DNA of 64,000 nt from Vibrio sinaloensis (GCF_023195835.1 NZ_CP096199.1:1984001-2048000); one strand, 5' to 3'. Shown: positions 26,086 to 34,506, counted from the first letter of the stretch. The notes: a model not told the origin generated them from the sequence alone. Program-made: numbers and translations.

Positions 26086-27392
26086 TATTCAACCTCCAAT
26101 ACCATTGCCGCGCCCAAACCACCTGCTGCACAAGCGGTGTTCAATGCCAAGCCACCGCCTCGGCGCTTAAGCTCTCTCAAGGTCTGGGTGATCATTCGCG
26201 CCCCAGTCGCAGCAAATGGGTGACCATACGCAATCGAGCCACCTAACACATTGAACTTGTCCATATCGATTTCACCAATCGCTTTCGAGCGGCCCAGTTT
26301 CTCCTGAGCGAACTTGTCGCTGGCAAACATTTTCACATTAGATAGTGCTTGCGCTGCAAACGCCTCATGCATATCGATTAAGGTCAGGTCCGACAACGAG
26401 ATACCGGCTCTATCCAATGCCATCGGCGTGGCATAAGATGGCCCCATCAGCATGTCTGTCTCAACGCCAATCGCCGAAAATGCGTAGGAGCGAATGTAAC
26501 CCATGATCTCTAAACCAAGCTCTTTTGCTTTGCCTTCGCGCATGAGCATAATCGCCGCTGCACCGTCGGTCAGTGGGGTACTGTTGGCTGCGGTAACGCT
26601 GCCGTATTGACGGTCAAAGGCCGGGCGAAGCTTCGCGTATCCCTCAATCGTCGAATCTTCGCGGATATTGTTGTCTTTACTGATCCACTGTTTGTAAGGC
26701 TCTGGGAAAGCCGTCATCACTTCGCCTTCTATTTTGCCCTCATTCCATGCTTGCGCTGCAAGGGTATGTGAGCGGTGCGCCAGTTCGTCCTGAGCTTGAC
26801 GCGTGATCCCGTGAGACTTCGCCATCTGTTCAGCGGTTTGGCCCATAGACAATCCGGTTGAGTACTCCGCAACGGCAGGCGGAACTGGCATCAAATCTTT
26901 GAAAGAGAGGGTTTTGAGGATGCTGAGTTTTTGACCAACGGTTTTGGTTTTACTCAGAGCCAGTAAGTTGGCCGCTAACTTTTTCGAAACCCCAATAGGC
27001 AATACAGAAGAAGAATCGGCACCACCTGCGATACCAATATCAATCGTCCCGGCCATGATGCTTTCTGCAACATTCACCGCCGACTGAAAACTGGTGGCAC
27101 AAGCTCGTGTCACACTGTAAGCATCGGTATGAATGTGCATACCTGTACCGAGTACAATCTCACGAGCAATGTTTGGCGCTTCCGGCATTTGCACAACCTG
27201 ACCAAACACCACTTGCTCAATCAATTTAGGATCGATTTCGGTGCGAGCGAGCATATCACTCACCACCATTTTGCCGAGATCGACAGCGGGAACTTGGCTA
27301 AATTCTGTACTTTGACGTGCAAACGGCGTCCGCAAACCAGCGACAATCGCGACACGTTCTCCTGAGCGAGTTTTCACTTCCTGCTTGCCCAT
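26085..27392 (-). CDS. fadI: 3-ketoacyl-CoA thiolase FadI
   Basis: FadI is the beta subunit of the FadIJ complex and cleaves 3-ketoacyl-CoA to acetyl-CoA and a shortened acyl-CoA. The 435-residue thiolase has its nucleophilic cysteine in [13 protein letters not shown] (about 99), the conserved His of MHEAFAAQ, and the C-terminal [13 protein letters not shown] with the second active-site cysteine. GGAG is present 8 nt before the ATG. FadR-like and PsrA-like operators lie 20-76 bp upstream, as expected for a beta-oxidation gene. Confidence 0.96.
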   Translation of the reverse strand: MGKQEVKTRSGERVAIVAGLRTPFARQSTEFSQVPAVDLGKMVVSDMLARTEIDPKLIEQVVFGQVVQMPEAPNIAREIVLGTGMHIHTDAYSVTRACATSFQSAVNVAESIMAGTIDIGIAGGADSSSVLPIGVSKKLAANLLALSKTKTVGQKLSILKTLSFKDLMPVPPAVAEYSTGLSMGQTAEQMAKSHGITRQAQDELAHRSHTLAAQAWNEGKIEGEVMTAFPEPYKQWISKDNNIREDSTIEGYAKLRPAFDRQYGSVTAANSTPLTDGAAAIMLMREGKAKELGLEIMGYIRSYAFSAIGVETDMLMGPSYATPMALDRAGISLSDLTLIDMHEAFAAQALSNVKMFASDKFAQEKLGRSKAIGEIDMDKFNVLGGSIAYGHPFAATGARMITQTLRELKRRGGGLALNTACAAGGLGAAMVLEVE

Positions 27393-27411
27393 TGTTGCTC
27401 CTTAATCTTTT

Positions 27412-27428
27412 AGAGGTCTGACCAGGTC
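27412..27428 (-). promoter_or_regulatory. Predicted FadR operator of fadIJ
   Basis: On the minus strand it reads GACCTGGTCAGACCTCT. The CTGGTC-N-GACC core matches the FadR consensus (AnCTGGTCnGACnTGTT) well. FadR represses beta-oxidation genes until long-chain acyl-CoA appears. The site lies 20-36 bp before the fadI start codon, where it could block transcription initiation or clearance. Confidence 0.7.
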
Positions 27429-27452
27429 ATTGTAACGAGAATGTTAATTCAA

Positions 27453-27468
27453 TCAAACGCTCGTTTGA
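27453..27468. promoter_or_regulatory. PsrA-like palindrome upstream of fadI
   Basis: TCAAACG-CT-CGTTTGA is a perfect 7-2-7 palindrome and contains CAAAC-N4-GTTTG, the form described for PsrA, a TetR-type fatty-acid-responsive regulator of gammaproteobacteria. It lies 24 bp upstream of the FadR-like site. Assignment is by motif only. Confidence 0.55.
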
Positions 27469-27561
27469 ATAAACGTGACTTAAGCCAGATTCCCTAACCA
27501 GCGAGTGTGGGATAAAAACTATAGCAGGATAGAAAATTCGGTTCATTGGTGAATAGAAAGC

Positions 27562-27719
27562 AAAAAAAAACCACACAGAACTGTGTGGTTGGAATGTATA
27601 AAGCAATTAACTTACGCCAATTGAAATAATCAGTTTCCTGATTAGGAGAAAGTAAAGTCAGCCTTCAAAAGGAAGTGTCATCTTGCTCAACTTGTCAGTG
27701 AAAACACCGACTAGATGAC
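27562..27719 (-). ncRNA. Candidate FNR-controlled small RNA (FnrS-like)
   Basis: The interval between fadI and the sigma gene has no coding frame but folds into successive hairpins on the minus strand. GTCATC/GATGAC closes an inner 7-bp stem (27694-27700 with 27705-27711). A small CCTT/AAGG hairpin lies at 27662-27672. A 7-bp stem with a GAAA loop lies at 27627-27644. The terminator is a 10-bp stem (27569-27590) with nine T. An unpaired CU-rich stretch (CTTTACTTTCTCC, 27657-27645) and ACTTCCTTTTGAA resemble mRNA-pairing segments; the latter is close to the core of E. coli FnrS (ACTTCCTTTTTTGAA). TATAGT at 27732-27727 is a good -10. No gene on this strand lies upstream, so it is not a 3' UTR. 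Identity as FnrS is inference. Confidence 0.65.
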
Positions 27720-27753
27720 AGGGATTACTATAACCGTTAGAGTTGGCTAGATT

Positions 27754-27767
27754 TTGAATTAGATCAA
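27754..27767 (-). promoter_or_regulatory. FNR-like box of the small RNA promoter
   Basis: TTGAT-CTAA-TTCAA on the minus strand matches the FNR consensus TTGAT-N4-ATCAA in 9 of 10 positions. With transcription starting at the G at 27719, the box is centred at -41.5, the exact class II activator position. No -35 hexamer is recognisable, as expected for such promoters. Confidence 0.6.
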
Positions 27768-27893
27768 TTTTAAGTGGATTTATCGCCCATTAGTGAAATT
27801 TAACCTAGTTCAGCATCACCAAATCCTATGCTTTGGAAGATTAATAAAGGCGCTGTGATGAATACAGGGCAATAGCGAGTCTGGAGAATAACA

Positions 27894-27944
27894 ATGAATA
27901 AAGAGCACAACGCGGGACTTTGCCGGGCAGTTAAGGAGGGCTGA
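27894..27944 (+). CDS. 16-codon upstream reading frame abutting the ECF sigma gene
   Basis: ATG 27894 is preceded by GGAG at 8 nt and opens a 16-codon frame (MNKEHNAGLCRAVKEG) that ends in TGA at 27942-27944. The GTG start codon of the sigma gene follows with no gap, in the same frame, and the sigma ribosome site lies inside this frame. It may be a leader peptide that couples translation, or the remnant of a longer N-terminus cut by a stop. No further evidence for expression is visible. Confidence 0.4.
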   Translation: MNKEHNAGLCRAVKEG

Positions 27945-28508
27945 GTGTCTATAGCCAAATTTTTTGGAAAGAAAAAGTCAACCACTCCGGTCAACTCGGA
28001 TATGGACAGACAAAGAAAATACGAAGCGCTCGTCAGAGCCTACCACCGAGACTTGTTTCGCTATGCTTACTGGTTATGCAAAGATCAGAGTATCGCCGAA
28101 GACTTAGTGCAAGAGACTTGCTTGCGAGCTTGGAAATCACTCGACAGCCTTCAAGATGAGAAAGCGGCCAAATCGTGGTTAATTACCATATTACGCCGCG
28201 AGAACGCTCGCCGCTTCGAACGTAAGCAGTTTGATTTAGTGGATATTGACGACCATGGCAATGATGCCAAGGTCAGTGATGACCCACACCATCAAACCGA
28301 GTGGATTCAAGCGCAAATCATGAAACTGGAACAAGAGTATCGCGAACCACTTTTTCTCCAAGTCGTTGGGGGATTCAGTGGTGAGGAGATTGGTGAGATT
28401 TTGGATCTCAATAAAAACACAGTAATGACTCGCCTGTTTCGAGCCAGGAACCAACTCAAAGAGATGTTAGATACAGATAGCAAGCAAAGAGGACAGCAAA
28501 ATGGATGA
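27945..28508 (+). CDS. ECF-type sigma-70 family factor
   Basis: This 187-residue alternative sigma factor has region 2 at about 25-95 (YHRDLFRYAYWLCKDQSIAEDLVQETCLRAWKSL) and region 4 at about 125-175 (EYREPLFLQVVGGFSGEEIGEILDLNKNTVMTRLFRAR). Region 3 is absent, the mark of ECF factors. The GTG start has an excellent AAGGAGG 5 nt upstream. The next gene overlaps by 8 nt and encodes a membrane-anchored DUF3379 protein, the likely anti-sigma factor. The target promoters are unknown; the adjacent fadL genes are candidates. Confidence 0.92.
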   Translation: MSIAKFFGKKKSTTPVNSDMDRQRKYEALVRAYHRDLFRYAYWLCKDQSIAEDLVQETCLRAWKSLDSLQDEKAAKSWLITILRRENARRFERKQFDLVDIDDHGNDAKVSDDPHHQTEWIQAQIMKLEQEYREPLFLQVVGGFSGEEIGEILDLNKNTVMTRLFRARNQLKEMLDTDSKQRGQQNG

Positions 28509-29232
28509 GTTAGAATTCCGTCGACGCATCATGTCCGACCCTAAATGCCGCGATAAAGATGTGTCAGCGGCGATGCAATCGAGCGATAAAAACAGCCAAT
28601 TTGCCGAAGAGATTGCCGAGTTGGATAGAAAGATAGCCAAAGCGATGCAGGTAGATGTCCCTGATGACCTCGCCGATCGCATCTTGTTTAACCAAACGTC
28701 TTCACTAGAAGAGAGAAAAGTCATTCGACCGACTTTTGCCCGCAAAGCGATGGCGATGGCCGCATCGATTGCTTTTGTGGCCGGTTTGCTAGTTGGCCAA
28801 ATCAATTGGGGAAATATTGTGGTATCGCCTGCTGAGGCAAGTTTGGCTTCCACTGCAATCCAACATGTGGTCGATGAGAAGCCGTTTGTCGAACATTTGG
28901 ATGAACAAGTGCCCTCTTCGCAGATCAATGCCAAGATGGCGCCGTTTAACCACCAGCTGGTGAGCAATTTTCCATACCATGTGTATTACCTCAATCACTG
29001 CGGTTTTGGTAAATCGAACGCACTGCATATGGTATTTCGTGGTGAAAAAGGCAAAGTCACCCTGTTCTTAACCGGAGTCTCAGCTGAGCAAAGCGCTCAC
29101 TTCGAGCAAGATGGCATGTCAGGAATGATTGAACCGATGGGAAATAACAGTCTGATCTTAGTCGGTGAGCAAGGTGAAAATGTTGCTATCATCGCCCAAA
29201 AGCTGTCATCAATCATCAAGCTGTCAATTTAA
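28501..29232 (+). CDS. DUF3379-family membrane protein, probable anti-sigma factor
   Basis: This 243-residue protein has a cytoplasmic N-terminal part (about 1-80, charged, helical, with the FRRRIMSDPKC start typical of DUF3379). One transmembrane helix spans about 83-105 (AMAMAASIAFVAGLLVGQI), followed by a periplasmic domain of about 135 residues. The layout and the 8-nt overlap with the ECF sigma gene fit an anti-sigma factor that holds the sigma at the membrane. That role is inferred from context. It is followed by a strong terminator. Confidence 0.8.
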   Translation: MDELEFRRRIMSDPKCRDKDVSAAMQSSDKNSQFAEEIAELDRKIAKAMQVDVPDDLADRILFNQTSSLEERKVIRPTFARKAMAMAASIAFVAGLLVGQINWGNIVVSPAEASLASTAIQHVVDEKPFVEHLDEQVPSSQINAKMAPFNHQLVSNFPYHVYYLNHCGFGKSNALHMVFRGEKGKVTLFLTGVSAEQSAHFEQDGMSGMIEPMGNNSLILVGEQGENVAIIAQKLSSIIKLSI

Positions 29233-29261
29233 CAAAATAGCAACATTTTGTGATCGCCATC

Positions 29262-29294
29262 ATGGCTTGGAAATTTACTCCAAGCCATTTTTTT
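29262..29294 (+). terminator. Terminator of the sigma/DUF3379 operon
   Basis: A perfect 9-bp stem ATGGCTTGG/CCAAGCCAT with a 9-nt loop is followed by seven T. It lies 30 nt after the DUF3379 stop codon. Confidence 0.9.
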
Positions 29295-29303
29295 AGCATA
29301 AAA

Positions 29304-29321
29304 TTAGAGTCAAGACTCTAA
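29304..29321. promoter_or_regulatory. 18-bp palindrome upstream of the first fadL
   Basis: TTAGAGTC-AA-GACTCTAA is a perfect 8-2-8 inverted repeat immediately after the preceding terminator and 178 bp before the fadL start codon. It does not resemble FadR or CRP sites. A palindromic operator is the simplest reading. Confidence 0.4.
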
Positions 29322-29498
29322 AAAGACCATTTTTGCAACACTTTCCTGCCAGATATACATCATTTCCATAATTTTATCGTCCAAGTTGGCAATGGTCGGA
29401 TTTCTATATCTTATACTTGAGCTTAGTATCAGCCACCACTGAGCTTTTGCTCAAATAATATCGCCCAGCAGAGGCGAAGCAAAAAGGAAAAAGCAAAA

Positions 29499-30779
29499 AT
29501 GAACAAGACGCGTCTGTTTAAAAAATCACTATTAGCAGTGACCATTACTACCGCCACTCTAGCCTCGCAGCAAGCTCTCGCTGCTGGCTTCCAACTTAAC
29601 TCTCAATCAGCTACTGGACTTGGCCGTGCTTTTGCCGGTGATGCAGTCATTGCTGATAACGCATCAGTAATGTCTCGTAACGCTGCTGCGATGACCTTAT
29701 TTGACTCTCACCAGTTTTCTGGTGGTGTCAACATTATCGACACAGATATTAAAGTCAGCGATATCAAATACAAGACTGGCAACATTGATAGTGTAACCAA
29801 CTCAAGTAGCTCGCCAGTTCCAAATATCTACTACATTCATAAGTTGAATGAAGATCTGGCCATTGGTGCGGGTATCTATTCTAACTTCGGAACAAAAAAC
29901 AACTTCCCGACTAGCTTTGGTGTGGGTACCGGTAGTGCTGGTGCAGGTTTGCCAGATGCGAGTCTATTCGGGGGAATTACAGAAATTGAAACTATCAATT
30001 ACACTCTGAATGTTGCTTACCGCATAAATGAGCAGTGGAGCCTTGGTGGCGGTATTGATGTAGTTCAAGGTAGCGGTAAACTTAAACGCGATGCGTATAG
30101 TGGAGTAAACGCACTTAACATAGACGCTGACGGTGTTGGTGTTGGTTTTAATCTTGGTACTGTTTTCGAGCTCGATTCAAACAATAGATTTGGACTCGCA
30201 TACCACTACAGCCCTGAAGTAAAAGCTTCTGGTACTGTGTATGTAGATGCTGGTATTGCAACAGGTAATAACGCCCTCATTGGACAAAATGCAGTAGCAG
30301 GTCAGGACGTGATCCTACCGCTACCTAGTATGCTAGAGTTCTCTGGCTACCATCGTATTGAAGATACAAAATTCGCTGTTCATTATAGTCTTCAATGGAT
30401 CGGCTGGGACGTATTCGAGAAGCTAGAAACTAGCAACAATACCACGATTAAAAACTATAAGTGGCAAGATGGTTACCATCTTTCACTAGGCGGAACTTAC
30501 TATCTAGATGATAGCTGGACTTTACGAGCTGGTTATATGCATGATACTGCCGCTCAAGATCAGTTGACTTCTATTTCCGTTCCAGATTCAGATCGTAACT
30601 GGTTATCTGTAGGTGCAAGCTATGCGTTCAATAATCATCATACTGTCGACTTTGGTTTCACATACCTAATGGGTAAAGATGTTCAGGTAACCGAATATGC
30701 CGGAACCACTCCAGTGTTAACAGCTACGACGCATGCTAATGCTATGCTTTACGGCCTACAATACAGCTATAGTTTCTAA
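29499..30779 (+). CDS. fadL: FadL-family outer-membrane long-chain fatty acid transporter (copy 1)
   Basis: FadL forms a 14-stranded outer-membrane barrel that passes long-chain fatty acids. The 426-residue precursor has a Sec signal (about 1-28, ending QQALA) followed by the hatch-domain signature AGFQLNSQSATGLGRAFAGDAV. The sequence ends in an aromatic residue (YSYSF), the usual signal for Bam-dependent barrel assembly. AAGGA is upstream of the ATG. A terminator follows, so it is transcribed apart from copy 2. The two share clear similarity (ATGLGRA.AG, YRINEQWSLGGG, SDRNWLSVGASY) and arose by duplication. Confidence 0.92.
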   Translation: MNKTRLFKKSLLAVTITTATLASQQALAAGFQLNSQSATGLGRAFAGDAVIADNASVMSRNAAAMTLFDSHQFSGGVNIIDTDIKVSDIKYKTGNIDSVTNSSSSPVPNIYYIHKLNEDLAIGAGIYSNFGTKNNFPTSFGVGTGSAGAGLPDASLFGGITEIETINYTLNVAYRINEQWSLGGGIDVVQGSGKLKRDAYSGVNALNIDADGVGVGFNLGTVFELDSNNRFGLAYHYSPEVKASGTVYVDAGIATGNNALIGQNAVAGQDVILPLPSMLEFSGYHRIEDTKFAVHYSLQWIGWDVFEKLETSNNTTIKNYKWQDGYHLSLGGTYYLDDSWTLRAGYMHDTAAQDQLTSISVPDSDRNWLSVGASYAFNNHHTVDFGFTYLMGKDVQVTEYAGTTPVLTATTHANAMLYGLQYSYSF

Positions 30780-31099
30780 GCTCAGCTAACAATAGCACTC
30801 TTTCAAGGCCAGCATCTGCTGGCCTTTTTACTGAGTAACCCTCTACAAAGACTGATAATTTCCTCGCCAAGCCTCTGATTGTTAGCGAACAACTGTACTC
30901 GCAAAGGTTTCTATCCAACACAAGTGTACGCTGAAATAATGAAACAACCCCTTAACAAGCAGTCGCTTAAACTTAAAAATGTGCAATTTTCAAAATATAA
31001 CTCCAAAAACATCAAGTACAGTGTTTTTTATTTTTAAAGCAATAACTCTAAACCTATCATCACTGCCACGGATATAACTTTAATTCAGCGAACATTATA
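30780..31099 (+). promoter_or_regulatory. Intergenic region between the two fadL genes
   Basis: The 320-nt gap starts with a strong Rho-independent terminator (30805-30829: 10-bp stem AAGGCCAGCA/TGCTGGCCTT, 2-nt loop, T tract). The rest is AT-rich leader sequence for the second fadL. I see no FadR-type site, no reading frame and no other clear repeat in it. Confidence 0.7.
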
Positions 31100-32407
31100 A
31101 TGAAAACCAATAAGACTCTCCTTTCTCTGGCAGTGGCCTGCGGCCTAGTAACAACGTCAACTTCTATTCATGCAGCGGGTTTCCAATTGGCAGAGTACTC
31201 TGCCACTGGCCTTGGCCGCGCCTATGCTGGTGAGGCTGCGATGGCTGACAATGCCAGTGCGCAGTGGCGTAACCCAGCAATGCTGACACACCTTGAAGGT
31301 ACCCAAATCTCTGTTGGTGCGATTTATGTGGACCCCAATATTGATGTCAATGGCACGGTAGTTGGTTCTAAATCGGCAAGCCCTTTGTTACCAACATCAA
31401 ATGCTTCTTCATCTGACTTTGCGCACGATGCGGTTATCCCTAACTTATATATCTCACATCGCTATAACGACAAAGTGGCAGTCGGTTTTGCACTTGGTAC
31501 CAACTATGGCATGGAAACAAGTTTAGGCAATGACTTTGCTGCCTCGCACTTTGGTAATGAAGCCAGTGTGATGACGATGGAAGCCAACCTCAACCTTGCT
31601 TACCAATTGAACGAGCAATGGAGTGTCGGCGGTGGTGTAAGATACGTGATGGGTGAAGGTAGTTTTGGCGCTAAAACACCTCAATACAACGTATTGTCAG
31701 CAGCTAAAGGGACGACCCTAAAGTACATGGAGGGAGACGATACCGCATTTGGCTGGCAAGTAGGTACTGCGTGGCAAATCAACGAAGATAACCGAGTTGG
31801 CTTCGCCTACAAGTCCGCGGTAAAGCTCAATCTTGAGGGTTACGCCACAGGGTTAGGTTTTAACCCAGCACTTGCCAATGCACGTGACAGTGGTTCAATG
31901 AAGTTGGAATTACCAGCAACAGCAGAGCTCGCCAGTTTCCACCAGTTAAACGATAAGTGGGCTATCCATGCGAGCGTAAACTGGACGGATTGGAGCAGTT
32001 TCGAAAAGCTTGAAGCAGAATTGAACACGTACGGCACTAAAATGGTGAAAGAAGAGAACTGGGAAGACAACTACCGTTTTGCTCTCGGTGCTACTTACCA
32101 ACTCGATTCGAAACTCGCTTTACGTACCGGTATCGCCTACGATACCTCAGCGGTTAGCGACAAGAATCGCACCATTACTATTCCCGAAACCGACCGCACT
32201 TGGTTAAGTGTAGGTGCTAGTTATGAGGTGAGTGAGCAATTCACCCTTGATGGCGGTATCACTTATATCCTTGCTAAAGACGCACCAATTAAAGAGTCTC
32301 GTGGCTATGCTTCTGATGACGCAGCGCAGAAAGTCGCAGGTGAGTTTGTCGGCGAAGTCAGTGGAAGCATTTGGCTTATCGGTATTCAAGCCAACTACAC
32401 TTTCTAA
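31100..32407 (+). CDS. fadL: FadL-family outer-membrane long-chain fatty acid transporter (copy 2)
   Basis: This second FadL homologue has 435 residues, with a Sec signal of about 25 residues (ending SIHA) and the hatch region AGFQLAEYSATGLGRAYAGEAAMADNASAQWRNPAML, which keeps the NPA motif typical of FadL. Copy 1 has SRNAAAM at that position. It ends in an aromatic residue (NYTF). This copy matches classical FadL more closely than copy 1. No clear Shine-Dalgarno sequence precedes the ATG. Confidence 0.93.
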   Translation: MKTNKTLLSLAVACGLVTTSTSIHAAGFQLAEYSATGLGRAYAGEAAMADNASAQWRNPAMLTHLEGTQISVGAIYVDPNIDVNGTVVGSKSASPLLPTSNASSSDFAHDAVIPNLYISHRYNDKVAVGFALGTNYGMETSLGNDFAASHFGNEASVMTMEANLNLAYQLNEQWSVGGGVRYVMGEGSFGAKTPQYNVLSAAKGTTLKYMEGDDTAFGWQVGTAWQINEDNRVGFAYKSAVKLNLEGYATGLGFNPALANARDSGSMKLELPATAELASFHQLNDKWAIHASVNWTDWSSFEKLEAELNTYGTKMVKEENWEDNYRFALGATYQLDSKLALRTGIAYDTSAVSDKNRTITIPETDRTWLSVGASYEVSEQFTLDGGITYILAKDAPIKESRGYASDDAAQKVAGEFVGEVSGSIWLIGIQANYTF

Positions 32408-32425
32408 AACGACGTGGTACAAACT

Positions 32426-32455
32426 AAAAAGGCTTGGGGTTACCAAGCCTTTTTT
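32426..32455. terminator. Bidirectional terminator between fadL copy 2 and mlaA
   Basis: The AAAGGCTTGG/CCAAGCCTTT stem with a 5-nt loop is flanked by A and T runs and lies between convergent genes. Confidence 0.88.
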
Positions 32456-32458
32456 GAT

Positions 32459-33220
32459 TTAGAAATCATCTAGATACTCATCAAGGTACGCTTCTTCTTC
32501 GGCATTATAGTCATCGCTTTCAATTTCTGCTTTGAAATTTTGATGCTGAATATACACATCTCGTGTCAGTGCGTAAGGATCGGGAGAGTTTTCGAGCATT
32601 GCCTCTTGACTGACTAACGCCGCGCGGCTTTCCATTCCTTCAAACGCCCATTTTCCTACTGCTGCCCAAAAGTTCAGTAAAGAGAGCGGTAAGTAGGTGC
32701 TGTCAACCAAGTCGACACTTTCGCGCGCCGTCCAAGGACCATAACCAGGAACCATGACATAAGGGCCATTGCCGACACCATAGTGACCAACTGCATCACT
32801 GAATGTCTTTTCATTGTGGTCTATGATTCCGGCTTCTGATGCAACATCGAACAAGCCACCAATACCAATAGTGGTGTTGATCCAAAAGCGATTGAAATGG
32901 TCCAGTGCTTTGCCGCCGTTACCCATTAATAGGTTGTTGATCATACTGGCGGGTTCATCGAGGTTGCCAAGGAAGTTACTGATCCCAGAGCGAATAGGAA
33001 CCGGAACGTAATTAACGTAAGCCAGAGAGACAGGTCGAACAAAATAAGGGTCAAGATAGTCATAGTTAAACGTCCACATTGAGCGGTTAAAGCCTTCAAT
33101 GGGGTCGTAAACTTGAGGTTCACTAAACTCGCCTTGCTGTTCTTCGGGTGTCGATGCACACCCTGATGCCACTAACATTGTACACAGCAAAAGCCACTGC
33201 TGCGGTTTGATCGATTTCAT
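32459..33220 (-). CDS. mlaA: Outer-membrane lipid asymmetry lipoprotein MlaA (VacJ)
   Basis: MlaA removes phospholipids from the outer leaflet of the outer membrane and passes them to MlaC. The 253-residue product starts at ATG 33220 (MKSIKPQQW); lipobox VASGC gives lipidated Cys21. The frame's first ATG (33235) has no ribosome site and would spoil the signal peptide. Family motifs are present: DPIEGFNRSMWTFNYDYLD, RSGISNFLGNLDEP, NRFWINTTIGIGGLFDVA and PGYGPWTAR. The C-terminus is acidic and rich in Asp, Glu and Tyr. It is monocistronic. Confidence 0.94.
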   Translation of the reverse strand: MKSIKPQQWLLLCTMLVASGCASTPEEQQGEFSEPQVYDPIEGFNRSMWTFNYDYLDPYFVRPVSLAYVNYVPVPIRSGISNFLGNLDEPASMINNLLMGNGGKALDHFNRFWINTTIGIGGLFDVASEAGIIDHNEKTFSDAVGHYGVGNGPYVMVPGYGPWTARESVDLVDSTYLPLSLLNFWAAVGKWAFEGMESRAALVSQEAMLENSPDPYALTRDVYIQHQNFKAEIESDDYNAEEEAYLDEYLDDF

Positions 33221-33234
33221 TATTATAATATCCA

Positions 33235-33264
33235 TTAAAAAAGGCTGATGTCTCCACCAGCCTT
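33235..33264 (-). terminator. Terminator of the ccm operon
   Basis: An AAGGCTG/CAGCCTT stem with a 10-nt loop is followed on the minus strand by a T run. It lies 25 nt after the ccmI stop and just ahead of mlaA. Confidence 0.75.
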
Positions 33265-33288
33265 AGTCGTCCTGATAATCAGCCTTTA

Positions 33289-34506
33289 TTAGTACTGATT
33301 ATTGATTACCACTTCAACGGGTTCGCCCATTCTAACGGCTTCGCTCTCACCAAACCAGTCCCCCTGTTTAGTGGCGACGTTTCCGTCACTATCTATACGA
33401 ACGCGTACCATCAAAGAGTCAAGTGATGAGAGTTTGCGCTCTTGCAGCATACTGTTGCCATCATCCAATACCACAGTGCGTGGTAATGTGCCCACTGGGT
33501 ATCTCGCTGCTGCCACTGGCATTGGTGAACCATCGGCTGAGTGAATCGAAACGATCAACGCTGCATCTGGGTCGGCCATTACATTTTGCCCAAGAGTAAT
33601 GGTGACAGACACTGACTGACCAGTGCCGACTTGCTCGCCCATTTGCTTTCTCGCATTATCAATACTGCGCGAGAGCATTTCATAGCGACTGTCTTCTGGC
33701 CCAATCATCTGTTGCATCACACGCCAGTAACGTACAGCGGCTGGGAAGTCTTTCCTTTCAAACGCGTCGAACGCGAGCAAAGAGAATACGCGCAAATCGA
33801 CATAGTCTTGCTGAACCAGTTTACCAAGTAGGTTACGAGCCGTATCTTGGTCAACATCGTCTTGAGACAGCATTAACGCTTGCGCATACCCGAGCATGAT
33901 ATCGGTGTTGTCAGCTTCCAGCTTATAAGCTTTTTTCATCGCACCGATAGCGGTTTCGACATCCCGATTGGCAAGCGCAATTCGACCCAGTAATAACCAA
34001 CCTGTTGAATCATCAGGTTGATAATGAAGTCGAGTGCGCAATGCAAGCGTGAGATCTTGCATCTCATCATCACTGAGCGCCGTACCCTCAGGGGCCATGA
34101 GTTTTTTAGAGAGAGCTGGCAAGTTAGCGCTCACCTCTTGCCATTCCATGACCTGTTGTGAGGCGCCAAATTTAAAGTACAGACCATAAGACAATGCAAC
34201 AACCAACACAGCAGAAGGCACAATAACCGCAAGCGGTGATAAGGTGTTTTCCGTCGCCTTGTTATCGTCAGCCGGAATATCATCCAGCAGAGACTGCTTT
34301 AAGTCTTCGATAAGCTCTTGCTGGTTGTCGACCAAGCCTTCATCGCTTTCCTCTTCCAGCTCTTCTAAGCGATCTTTATAAAACGCCTTATTAAGCTCAT
34401 CGCGCAGTGCAGCATCATTGTTGGCTTTCTGTTTAATAAACGGCAGCGCAATCACCAGCACGCTGATCACCACCAGAATGACCGAAGCTATCCAAAATAA
34501 CGTCAT
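33289..34506 (-). CDS. ccmI: Cytochrome c maturation protein CcmI
   Basis: CcmI chaperones apocytochrome c and presents it to the haem ligation complex CcmF/CcmH. The 405-residue protein has an N-terminal transmembrane helix (about 2-22), a cytoplasmic coiled segment rich in Glu and Leu (DRLEELEEESDEG..), a second transmembrane helix (about 92-112), and a periplasmic TPR domain at about 150-290 with a C-terminal beta-rich part. The start overlaps the ccmH stop by one base (34506). Confidence 0.93.
   Translation of the reverse strand: MTLFWIASVILVVISVLVIALPFIKQKANNDAALRDELNKAFYKDRLEELEEESDEGLVDNQQELIEDLKQSLLDDIPADDNKATENTLSPLAVIVPSAVLVVALSYGLYFKFGASQQVMEWQEVSANLPALSKKLMAPEGTALSDDEMQDLTLALRTRLHYQPDDSTGWLLLGRIALANRDVETAIGAMKKAYKLEADNTDIMLGYAQALMLSQDDVDQDTARNLLGKLVQQDYVDLRVFSLLAFDAFERKDFPAAVRYWRVMQQMIGPEDSRYEMLSRSIDNARKQMGEQVGTGQSVSVTITLGQNVMADPDAALIVSIHSADGSPMPVAAARYPVGTLPRTVVLDDGNSMLQERKLSSLDSLMVRVRIDSDGNVATKQGDWFGESEAVRMGEPVEVVINNQY

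Noticed and set aside
27800..27994. 64-codon minus-strand frame overlapping the sigma gene
   Set aside because: Overlaps the sigma start region, no ribosome site, and composition of an antisense shadow.
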